Shown: positions 45,373 through 53,408 of the stretch, piece after piece | Position numbering within the stretch: the first letter of the stretch is position 1 | Layout: each line of letters opens with the position of its first letter | NCBI GenBank assembly: GCA_031292625.1 | Contig: JARLGU010000041.1 | Coordinates: 124,001-188,000, forward strand | DNA from: Capsulimonadaceae bacterium | GTDB lineage: Bacteria; Armatimonadota; Armatimonadia; Armatimonadales; Capsulimonadaceae | Direction of reading: 5' to 3' | DNA: 64,000 nucleotides | Translations under genes and position numbers: made by a program | Notes under the pieces: generated by a model | What the model was told of the DNA's origin: nothing | Database searches by the model: none | What the model saw: the letters and a program-made list of their open reading frames with translations, nothing else

Positions 45373-45783
45373 ATGTCAGCAGTGGAGACCGTTGAGGAAA
45401 CGATCACGACGCCGCTTTCTCTCACGCAAGAGGCTGCGGACGTGGTCAAGGATCTAATTGCCCAGCAGGAGCGCGATGACCTTGCGCTTCGCGTGTATGT
45501 CGCGGGCGGAGGTTGCTCGGGCCTGCAATACGGCATGGCGCTCGATGAGAATATCGAGCAGGACGACCAGGTGTTCGAGAGCCTCGGGGTGCGGATGGTG
45601 GTCGATCCCGTGAGCCTTCGCTACATCGTTGGATCCACCGTCGAATACGTGGCGTCCGGCATGGGCGGCGGGTTCAAGGTAAGCAATCCCAACGCCACTG
45701 GCGGCTGCGGTTGCGGATCATCCTTCTCGGCCGAAGGTGAAGAGGGCGGATCGAGCTGCGGAAGCGGCTGCGGCTGCCACTAA
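45373..45783 (+). CDS. IscA/ErpA-family iron-sulfur assembly protein with Cys-rich tail
   Basis: 136 residues. The A-type carrier signature is complete: RVYVAGGGCSGLQYGMAL (first Cys), and NPNATGGCGCGSSFS (the Cys-Gly-Cys pair). It transfers Fe-S clusters to apoproteins. Family members normally end right after CGCGSSF; this one continues with a Gly/Glu linker and a second cysteine cluster CGSGCGCH. The N-terminal METVEETITTPLSLT part is ordinary. GGAGG nine bases upstream. The Cys-rich tail could hold another metal. Confidence 0.92.
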   Translation: MSAVETVEETITTPLSLTQEAADVVKDLIAQQERDDLALRVYVAGGGCSGLQYGMALDENIEQDDQVFESLGVRMVVDPVSLRYIVGSTVEYVASGMGGGFKVSNPNATGGCGCGSSFSAEGEEGGSSCGSGCGCH

Positions 45784-45808
45784 CTCCTGGCGACTTCGAT
45801 CTTGCGCG

Positions 45809-45838
45809 GGGTGCAATGCTTTGACATTGCGCCCTGTT
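45809..45838 (+). terminator. Probable terminator after the IscA-type gene
   Basis: GGGTGCAATG (45809-45818), loop CTTTGA, CATTGCGCCC (45825-45834), then TGTTTC. Ten pairs with one G-T; the U run is imperfect. Confidence 0.55.
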
Positions 45839-46023
45839 TCTCGCTCTTTATCTCCCTATCTCCCGCGAAAACAAGCATAATTTTGGCTTCCTCGCCAGAC
45901 TCATTCCGTACTTTTCATAAAGAGCGCCCCTTCGCCTGCCGATAATTCTGCTTGAATTGCACTTGACCGCGATCTCCACAATGGACATCAGCTCGCAAGT
46001 GCTGCCAAAGACGCAGTGCGTCG

Positions 46024-48678
46024 GTGAAAGCGCGAGTCATGAAGAGGTCCCAAGCACACGAGAATACGTCCGCTCAACACGCCGCGGTAATCCATGCGGC
46101 GGAAGACTTTGAAATGAACGCTGATAATCTCGCCTCCAACAAAGCGCTCGAGTGGCCCGGCTATAGCAGTTCGGCGAAAACGGCGGAGGAGCTGATCGAG
46201 ACAAACGCGCTTTTGACTTGGGCCTCCCAGCGCTTTGCGGACCTATTTCGAGATCTTCCCGTAATCTGCTTTTGTTATGACCAGGATGGATGCGTCTACG
46301 AATGGAACAGGGCCTGCGAACAAGAAACGGGCTTTACGGGAGATCAGGTTGTTCAGCAGCGCATATGGGAGACGTTCTTCCGTCCAGAGGACAAGGAACG
46401 GCTTCAATCGATCACCAACGACGTCTTCAACGGCAAGACGTTTACCGGCCTTGAACTGGAGATGGTTCGCTTCGGCGGCGCCGCCTTCCCTGTCTTGAAT
46501 AATACGTACCCTCTTCGGCATCAGGACGGAACAGTCGTAGGCGTGATAAGCGCCAACGTCAACATCGAAGATCGCGTCCATGCCGAAAGCGCGTTGCGCG
46601 TTAGCGAAGAACGTCTGCGCCTCGCCGTTGAAATCGCTCAGCTCGGAACCTGGCAGTGGGATCTAAAAACCAATGTCATCTCTTGGAGCGAGATCGATGC
46701 GCGCCTAATGGGCTTCCCTCCAGGCCGTCTCTGCGTGCCATCCGAGCTGTTCTTGTCTCGCATCCATCCCGACGACCGTGCGCGCGTCGAATCCTCTATG
46801 CGCTATGCAAGAGAGACGGGCTCGGTTTATGAGAGGGAATTCCGGATTGTACGACCTGACGGCACGATCCGATGGGCAATTGTTCACGGAACGTTCGTAT
46901 TAAACGAACTCGATCAGCCCACCAAGATTATTGGCACGACCCTCGACATCACCGACAGGAAAGAGGGGGAGGATCGCCTTCAGCGCGCACAAGATGCGCT
47001 AGAAGCTCGAGTACAGCAGCGCACGAGAGAATTGGCCCATGCCAACGAAGCGCTTCACGAGGAAATAACTGTCCGCCGGGCCGCCGAAGAAGACATTCGC
47101 ATGTACGGCGAAGTTGTCCGGAATATGCCGCTTGGCGTGGTCGTCTATCACCTTGAAGACGACCAGGACGACTATTCGCTTAAAATCACCCTGTATAATT
47201 CCGCGGTGGAAAACCGCGGCGTCATCGGAGCCAAGCGAGGCATCGGCTGCTATGTACGTGACGTCTATCCGCCAAGCACGGTCGACCAGTTAGCCCACCG
47301 AGTTGCCGAAGTCGTGCGGACAGGCGAACCCGATTCGGTGGAGCAAGCGGATTGCGACGAGAACGGCGCGCTCCGCAGGGTGCTCTCCATCCAGATCTTT
47401 CCTCTCCCAAATCGCCGTGCCTGCGTGGTAGTCGACGACATTACGGAGAAACGCCGCTCAATTCACGAATTGCAGCGGGCTCATGCGCAGAATGCGCAAA
47501 TACTGGGGTCAATTGGTTCCATTTTGATTTGTGTTGACGAAAAGTATGTCGTCACAAGCTGGAACACGATGGCCAGCCATACGTTTGGCACGTCCGCTAC
47601 CGACACCGTGGGCAGGAAGCTCACCGATACCGCGATTCAGTGGGACTGGGAGCCGGTCATGATGGCGCTCTACGAGTGCAACAATACGAATCTGCCGGTT
47701 CGCTTGGAAGATCTCCGCTATACGAGCATTGACTGCAAGGAGTGCTTTCTTGGTCTAACAATCAATCCGCTCAAGGATGTCAACGAAAAGCAATCGGGCT
47801 TCCTTCTCCTCGCAACGGACATCACCAAGAGACGCGTCCTGGAAAGCCAGCTTGCCCAGTCGCAGAAACTCGAATCGATAGGCAACCTCGCCGCCGGCAT
47901 CGCCCATGAGATCAACACGCCGATCCAGTACGTCGGCGATAACACGCGGTTCTTGAACGACGCGTTTCTTGACCTTCACAAGGTTGTAAAGACCTGCAAG
48001 GATATCGTTGAGGCGACTGAGAAACACGACAGCGTGAACGAAATTGTCAAGCAACTACGCAGCGCCCTTGAGGAAGCAGACGTCGACTACCTTACGGAAG
48101 AGATTCCATCCGCAATCAACCAGTCTCTCGAGGGAGTCGAGCGGGTCGCTCATATCGTGCGGGCAATGAAGGAGTTCTCTCATCCCGGGCAAGAAGAGAT
48201 GACATCCGTAGACCTCAATAGGGCCATCGACAGCACGATCACGGTCGCTCGGAACGAATGGAAATATGTCGCCGATATCCACACCGACTTCGAGGAGGAT
48301 CTACCTGCCGTTCCTTGTTATCCGAGTTCCTTCAACCAGGTAATCCTGAACATGATCATCAACGCCGCGCACGCGATCAGCGATGTGGTCGCCGGGTCAA
48401 ACAGCAAAGGAACGATATCCGTTTCCACCCGGCGAGCCGGAGGCATGGCAGAGATCACGATCTCGGACACTGGGACCGGAATCCCCGCCGACATCCTGGG
48501 ACGCATTTACGACCCATTCTTTACGACCAAGCCGGTTGGTCGCGGCACCGGACAGGGGCTGTCCATCTCGCACACCGTAATTGTCGAGAAGCACCAGGGC
48601 ACCATTGACGTCGACACGAAGGTCGGTTCCGGTACGACATTTACAATACGCCTTCCCCTGCATCGGAAAAGCACGTAG
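46024..48678 (+). CDS. Multi-PAS cytoplasmic histidine kinase
   Basis: 884 residues, no transmembrane segment. PAS/PAC domains lie at about 70-190 (VICFCYDQDGCVYEWNRACEQETGF), 195-315 (LGTWQWDLKTNVISWSEIDARLMGF), 355-475 and 490-610. A coiled coil of about 40 residues (QDALEARVQQRTRELAHANE) separates the second and third. The H-box is LGNLAAGIAHEINTPIQYVG-like text at about 618-640. The ATPase domain has NMIINAAHAI (N box), DTGTGIP (G1), PFFTTKPVGRGTGQGLS (F, G2). It should phosphorylate the REC domains of the next two genes. The GTG start has no ribosome site; ATG at 46114, with GGAAG upstream, is an alternative. Confidence 0.9.
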   Translation: MKARVMKRSQAHENTSAQHAAVIHAAEDFEMNADNLASNKALEWPGYSSSAKTAEELIETNALLTWASQRFADLFRDLPVICFCYDQDGCVYEWNRACEQETGFTGDQVVQQRIWETFFRPEDKERLQSITNDVFNGKTFTGLELEMVRFGGAAFPVLNNTYPLRHQDGTVVGVISANVNIEDRVHAESALRVSEERLRLAVEIAQLGTWQWDLKTNVISWSEIDARLMGFPPGRLCVPSELFLSRIHPDDRARVESSMRYARETGSVYEREFRIVRPDGTIRWAIVHGTFVLNELDQPTKIIGTTLDITDRKEGEDRLQRAQDALEARVQQRTRELAHANEALHEEITVRRAAEEDIRMYGEVVRNMPLGVVVYHLEDDQDDYSLKITLYNSAVENRGVIGAKRGIGCYVRDVYPPSTVDQLAHRVAEVVRTGEPDSVEQADCDENGALRRVLSIQIFPLPNRRACVVVDDITEKRRSIHELQRAHAQNAQILGSIGSILICVDEKYVVTSWNTMASHTFGTSATDTVGRKLTDTAIQWDWEPVMMALYECNNTNLPVRLEDLRYTSIDCKECFLGLTINPLKDVNEKQSGFLLLATDITKRRVLESQLAQSQKLESIGNLAAGIAHEINTPIQYVGDNTRFLNDAFLDLHKVVKTCKDIVEATEKHDSVNEIVKQLRSALEEADVDYLTEEIPSAINQSLEGVERVAHIVRAMKEFSHPGQEEMTSVDLNRAIDSTITVARNEWKYVADIHTDFEEDLPAVPCYPSSFNQVILNMIINAAHAISDVVAGSNSKGTISVSTRRAGGMAEITISDTGTGIPADILGRIYDPFFTTKPVGRGTGQGLSISHTVIVEKHQGTIDVDTKVGSGTTFTIRLPLHRKST

Positions 48679-48680
48679 AC

Positions 48681-49886
48681 ATGGGAACTTTGCCGAAAAT
48701 ACTGTTCGTCGATGACGAGCGCAACATTTTGCAGGGCCTGCAGCGTATGTTGCGGCCCGAGCGTCACATTTGGGATATGACCTTCGCGGGAGGAAGCGTC
48801 GAGGCGCTTTATGAGCTTGAGCAGAGCGCGTTCGATATTGTCGTAACCGATATGCGGATGCCTGTCATGAATGGCGCCGAGCTCCTCGAGGAGATTCGGC
48901 GCCGTTATCCGAGCACCGCGCGAATGGCGCTCTCTGGGCACACGGATCGAGAGTTTATCTTCCGAGTCGTATCGTCGACACACCAATTCCTTAGTAAGCC
49001 ATGCGATGCCGATGTCATAAAGAATGCCTTGTCCCGCTGCATTGCCGCAAGCGCATTGATTGAAAACAAAGAGCTTCGGGCGAACATCGGAAGCAGCCAG
49101 GCAGTCGCGATCTTCCCTGCCAATCTCGAGTCGTTTCAAAATGCTCTGGTATGGGGAGAAAGCAGCGCGTCTAAGGTTGGCCGTATCGTCGAAAGAGACA
49201 TTGGCCTCACTGCCAAGTGCCTGCAGTTCGTGAACTCCGCCTTCTTCGGCACCCCGCGCGAAATTTGCTTGCCGGAGCAAGCCGTCGCAATGATTGGCAT
49301 TGAGACGCTTCGAGAAGTGTACGGTTCGCCCGATCTGCGCTCGGAGTTTCCCGAAAATGAGTTCAATCATTTAAAGCCGATGGACCTAGCGGACCATAGC
49401 ATGCTGACCGCAAGGATTGCGAGACTAATCGCCGAATCCGAAGACTTGCCCGCCAGAACCGCCGATGCCGTTTTTATCGCGGGCATGCTGCATGATGTCG
49501 GCAAGCTCATTTTCGCCGCCACTAATCCTGCCGCATGCGACTCGTTGCCTTGTTGGTCTGGACAGGATACAAGGAATCGCGAGACCGAGCTGTTCGGGGC
49601 GTGCCACTGTCGCGCGGGAGCCTACCTGCTCAGTCTGTGGGGGTTTCAGCCAAACGTCGTAAGCGCGGTGGCGTGGCACCACGCCCCAATGGCGCTCGCC
49701 GATGAGCCGTCCTGGCCTCTTACGATCGTGCACGTCGCCAATCTACTCGCCAACGAGTTCGCCGGAACGCGCGATCGCAGCGACGATTACGACGAGCGCT
49801 ATTTGATCGCCACAAATACTTTAGACAAGCTCGCCGGCTGGAAACAAACGGCCGCCGGGGCCATCATGAACGGAGCCGTCAGATGA
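48681..49886 (+). CDS. Response regulator, REC-HDOD
   Basis: 401 residues. REC at 1-125 is intact: ILFVDDERN (acid pair), VVTDMRMPVMNG (phospho-Asp), ALSGHTD (Thr/Ser) and FLSKPCD (Lys). From about 140 to 370 is an HDOD domain (VGRIVERDIGLTAKCLQFVNSAFFG, AVFIAGMLHDVGKLIFA). HDOD domains are HD-related, usually without full metal sites, and act in signalling output. It begins two bases after the kinase stop and its own stop overlaps the next start. Confidence 0.92.
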   Translation: MGTLPKILFVDDERNILQGLQRMLRPERHIWDMTFAGGSVEALYELEQSAFDIVVTDMRMPVMNGAELLEEIRRRYPSTARMALSGHTDREFIFRVVSSTHQFLSKPCDADVIKNALSRCIAASALIENKELRANIGSSQAVAIFPANLESFQNALVWGESSASKVGRIVERDIGLTAKCLQFVNSAFFGTPREICLPEQAVAMIGIETLREVYGSPDLRSEFPENEFNHLKPMDLADHSMLTARIARLIAESEDLPARTADAVFIAGMLHDVGKLIFAATNPAACDSLPCWSGQDTRNRETELFGACHCRAGAYLLSLWGFQPNVVSAVAWHHAPMALADEPSWPLTIVHVANLLANEFAGTRDRSDDYDERYLIATNTLDKLAGWKQTAAGAIMNGAVR

Positions 49887-51085
49887 ACGAAAAGATTCTA
49901 TGCGTCGATGATGATCCTAACATCCTGGATGCCTACAAGCGCAGTTTGCGCAAGATTTACACAATCGATACGGCTCAGGGCGGAGAGGCGGGGCTTGCCG
50001 TCTTAACCGAAAAAGGACCGTACGCTGTCGTCGTCAGCGATCAGCACATGCCCGGCATCAGCGGCGTGCAGTTCCTCGCCAAAGCGCGCGACGTCGCCCC
50101 GGACACCGTACGCATGATGCTCACCGGCAACGCCGATCTCAACGTTGCGATCAACGCGCTGAACGAAGGGGCGATCTTCCGCTTTCTTGTGAAACCCGTT
50201 ACGCCTGAGAACATGGCCGTGATCCTCGAACATGGAGTCGCGCAATATCGCCTCGTAACGGCTGAGCGTGAACTCTTGGAGAAAACCCTCCGTGGTTCCG
50301 TTCGGATCCTCATTGAAATTCTATCGAGCCTTAATCCCGACCTGTTCGGCCGCTCTCAACTTCTCCGCCAGGAGATGAGGCAGATTTCGGACATTCTTGG
50401 ACTAACCGACAATTGGTCGCTCGAACTGGCCGCGATGCTTGCCCAGATCGGCATGGTAACTCTGCCGACAAACCTCTTTCAACGACTGGAAAAGGGCGCG
50501 CCGCTCAACGCGACCGAACAAGCGATGCTCGACCGCACCCCGGAAATCAGCTATAAATTGCTGGCAAACATTCCACGCCTCGAACAAGTAGCGCGAATGA
50601 TCCGCTATCAAAATAAGAACTACGACGGCTCGGGCATTCCCGATGACAACGTCTCCGGCGACGCCATTCCAGTTGGCGCGCGCATCCTTAAGGTGCTTTT
50701 GGAGTGGCACCAGATCGAGGCTCGAGGGGCCTCAAGATCCGGCGCCTACGCCCTTATGCGTAACCGCAGAGGCTTTTACGATCCGACCGTCTTCGAGGCG
50801 CTTGGTCGAATTTTAGGTCAGCCGGAAAATGCCGCGAGCAAGCGACCACCAATTCGAATAAAACTGATTCAATTGAAGGTAGGTCATGTCCTCGCGTCGA
50901 ATATGGAAACGGACGAAGGGAAGCTCCTGATCGCGGCCGGGCACCAGATCACGGAAACCCTGTTGGAGAAGATCTTCAACTATAGCGAAATTGCAGGTAT
51001 CCGTGAGCCGATCATAATCGAGCAACCGGCTGAACCAATTGCACCCCTGTCGTCTCAGCCCGGAGTCGCTCGACGCGCTGCTTAG
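49883..51085 (+). CDS. Response regulator, REC plus degenerate HD-GYP domain
   Basis: 400 residues. REC is intact (ILCVDDDPN, VVVSDQHMPGISG, MLTGNAD, FLVKPVTP). The second domain follows the RpfG/HD-GYP path, but the catalytic residues are lost: the HD of the HDIGK motif is replaced in LAAMLAQIGMVTLP, and HH..-DGSGYP reads RYQNKNYDGSGIP. Cyclic-di-GMP hydrolysis is therefore unlikely; it may bind the nucleotide or a partner. The C-terminal 60 residues (LKVGHVLASNMETDEGKLLIAAG) form the extra module common to this family. It overlaps the REC-HDOD gene by four bases with GGAG seven bases upstream. Confidence 0.88.
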   Translation: MNEKILCVDDDPNILDAYKRSLRKIYTIDTAQGGEAGLAVLTEKGPYAVVVSDQHMPGISGVQFLAKARDVAPDTVRMMLTGNADLNVAINALNEGAIFRFLVKPVTPENMAVILEHGVAQYRLVTAERELLEKTLRGSVRILIEILSSLNPDLFGRSQLLRQEMRQISDILGLTDNWSLELAAMLAQIGMVTLPTNLFQRLEKGAPLNATEQAMLDRTPEISYKLLANIPRLEQVARMIRYQNKNYDGSGIPDDNVSGDAIPVGARILKVLLEWHQIEARGASRSGAYALMRNRRGFYDPTVFEALGRILGQPENAASKRPPIRIKLIQLKVGHVLASNMETDEGKLLIAAGHQITETLLEKIFNYSEIAGIREPIIIEQPAEPIAPLSSQPGVARRAA

Positions 51086-51158
51086 CCTTCGGTTCTTGCA
51101 ACCGCACCGGCTTGCGCGGCGTCGTCACATTGACACTCTCGGAGGTAAGCGTCAAGGA

Positions 51159-52796
51159 ATGGCTCGTCGGCGGCGCGTGGATGAAAAAATGCTGCTCGTC
51201 CCTGGGGAAGTTATCCAGGGGCACCATCGGTATGCTGTCGACACGGTCGTTGGCACTGGCGCGTACGCGTGCGTCTACCGCGCGACCGATGAACTTGGCC
51301 GGCTAGTCGCTCTTAAAGAGTACTTCCCACCGTCGCATCCCCGGGAAATCGCCAACCTCAAGAACCTCTTTGAACGAGAACGCTTTATTCTGACCCAGGT
51401 CAGCCCGCACCCGCAGGTGCCGACGTTCTACGAAGGTTTCATTGCCGACAACCAGTACTACATCGCCCAGGAGTTTATTGCCGGACGATCGCTCGATGAG
51501 GTTATCCGCGCCGAAAAGCAAATTAGCCGCGAGTGGATGATCAAATGGGCAATCAGCCTTTGTGAAGCGCTGTCGTACATGCATAACCGGCAAATCGTGC
51601 ATCACGATCTCAAGCCGCCTAACATCCGCATTACGCCCGAGAACCATCTTAAGCTGCTCGACTACGGCGCCGCAATCTATCTTGGCAAGATGGACGAGAC
51701 GGTCCCCGAAAGCATGCACAACGAGACCGAGCTGTTCGGGACGGAAGGCTATCTTCCGCCTGAAGTAGAAGAAACGTTTAAGGCCGATATCCGGACCGAT
51801 ATCTTTGCCCTCGGCTGCATTCTCTACGAGCTCGTCATGGGAGAGCCGCCGGAACAACAATCGATCAACGAGCGCAACCTTTACGTCACCACTCCGCTGA
51901 TGCAGCGTAAGGATGTGGATCTATCGTTCGTCAAGCTCGTAACGACCGCGCTTTCGTATAACACGGAATTCCGCTATGCCAACGCAGGGATGTTCGCGGC
52001 GGAACTGCGTAAAATCGCGCAGGCGATGCTCTTCGTTACCGCGAAAAGCATCTACTTCGGCAATGTCGACCTTGGTACGGCGACCTCGCAAAAGTTTCGG
52101 ATGTTCAACGGAGGCGGCAAAGGCGATCTTGTAGGCGAAATCAAACCCAAGGTTCCCTGGATCCGCATTGAGGTGCCGGGCTTCCGCACGCAAAAGCGCG
52201 ATGTCGTCTTGATAGCGGACACCACCAAGGTCCCACGCCGCAATCAGGTCGTTCGAGGGCAGGTCGAGATTGTTACCAAGGATGTGGTTAACGAAGACGG
52301 CGAAATGCTCGCCCGGGCGGATCGGTGGACCGTCGATTGCTATATCACGGTTAACGCCAAGTCAGCCAAGCTCGTTGCCGTTGACGCTGCTGGCAAAGCA
52401 GTCAATCTCGATGTGCATGTACGCCTCGGCCAAACCGCGCGCCTGAACTTCACGCTCCGCAACGACGGTGAAATGACATCCGAGGGAACACTCGAGATTG
52501 CCGGCGACCCAACGGAGATCGTCGTAGGCCCCGACATGTTCCGGCTGAAGCCCGCCGCTTCCGTTGCGCTCGTTGTCGTGGTTCCACCCTTTCCAGGGGC
52601 AACTGCGGGCGAGCATCGCGAGATCATTATAGAAGCGAGAGAGGACGGCAAGGCTGTTGCCGCAATTCCAATTCAATATCACGTCGAAGGCACTTTCGAC
52701 TTTGTAAAAGGATTGTTTTCTCGCAAGATGTCGCGAAAGCTCGAACAGCGTCCTCCTGACGACGCTGCGCCGCCCTCAGCGGATCCAAAGACGTAG
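51159..52796 (+). CDS. Soluble Ser/Thr protein kinase with C-terminal beta domains
   Basis: About 545 residues. The kinase domain (about 15-285) has VVGTGAYACVYRA (Gly loop), VALKEYFP (Lys), IVHHDLKPPNIRI (catalytic loop, HHD in place of HRD), LLDYGAA (DYG in place of DFG) and TEGYLPPEV. All essential residues are present, so it is probably active and of the non-RD type. Residues about 290-530 are beta-rich with Ig-like text (VHVRLGQTARLNFTLRNDGEMTSEGTLEI). No transmembrane helix. ATG at 51159 has a nearby GGAGG; ATG at 51189 is an alternative. It starts about 70 bases after the REC-HD-GYP stop. Confidence 0.87.
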   Translation: MARRRRVDEKMLLVPGEVIQGHHRYAVDTVVGTGAYACVYRATDELGRLVALKEYFPPSHPREIANLKNLFERERFILTQVSPHPQVPTFYEGFIADNQYYIAQEFIAGRSLDEVIRAEKQISREWMIKWAISLCEALSYMHNRQIVHHDLKPPNIRITPENHLKLLDYGAAIYLGKMDETVPESMHNETELFGTEGYLPPEVEETFKADIRTDIFALGCILYELVMGEPPEQQSINERNLYVTTPLMQRKDVDLSFVKLVTTALSYNTEFRYANAGMFAAELRKIAQAMLFVTAKSIYFGNVDLGTATSQKFRMFNGGGKGDLVGEIKPKVPWIRIEVPGFRTQKRDVVLIADTTKVPRRNQVVRGQVEIVTKDVVNEDGEMLARADRWTVDCYITVNAKSAKLVAVDAAGKAVNLDVHVRLGQTARLNFTLRNDGEMTSEGTLEIAGDPTEIVVGPDMFRLKPAASVALVVVVPPFPGATAGEHREIIIEAREDGKAVAAIPIQYHVEGTFDFVKGLFSRKMSRKLEQRPPDDAAPPSADPKT

Positions 52797-52820
52797 ATCT
52801 AACAGAGAGGGGAGGACGAC

Positions 52821-53306
52821 ATGGCCGAAGGAACTCAGGCGACATACCTCCAACCAACGAATGAGGCAGGCCGCGCGCTATTCAATCGCGGTATCAAAGG
52901 CGATGTCGTCATGCTGAACCTGCTCCGCTTCCGCGATGTAGCAGATTACTCCGCCAACCCTGAACTCGCGCCGGATGCGCCTGTTAGCGGCGAGGAGGCT
53001 TTCAACTTATACATCAAGCACACCCTTCCGTTCCTCAAAGAAAGCGGCGGAGCTCTAACGTTTCTGGGTAAGGGCGGTCCCTTTTTAATTGGTCCAGAGA
53101 CTGAGCGCTGGGATCTCGCGATGCTTGTGCGCCAGAGCAGTGTCGATTCGTTTATCGCCTTCGCTTCGCATGAAGCCTATCTTGCGGGCCTCGGACATCG
53201 CACCGCTGCCATCGAAGATTCACGGCTATTGCCGCTCGTAGAAGTCGACCTCGACGAATACGATAATTGCCTCGCGCAACCCCGCGCGTCTTCTCCCTTG
53301 CCCTGA
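52821..53306 (+). CDS. DUF1330-like small protein
   Basis: 161 residues. KGDVVMLNLLRFRDVADY, YIKHTLPFLKESGGALTFLGKG and the conserved spacing to WDLAMLVRQSSVDSFIAFASHEAYLAG match the DUF1330/dimeric alpha-beta barrel pattern. Members bind or modify small molecules, but most are uncharacterised. Set between two kinase genes with a strong GGGAGG site five bases upstream, it may be a ligand sensor of the module. Confidence 0.75.
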   Translation: MAEGTQATYLQPTNEAGRALFNRGIKGDVVMLNLLRFRDVADYSANPELAPDAPVSGEEAFNLYIKHTLPFLKESGGALTFLGKGGPFLIGPETERWDLAMLVRQSSVDSFIAFASHEAYLAGLGHRTAAIEDSRLLPLVEVDLDEYDNCLAQPRASSPLP

Positions 53307-53408
53307 AGTTATTCATCAAACCCCGCATTTTCAACAGCCAGTATTCACGCTCCAGCGGCCAACCATTTAACCGGCGGCAAGCTTTGCCCTGCCGCTTGGA
53401 GCGATTGG

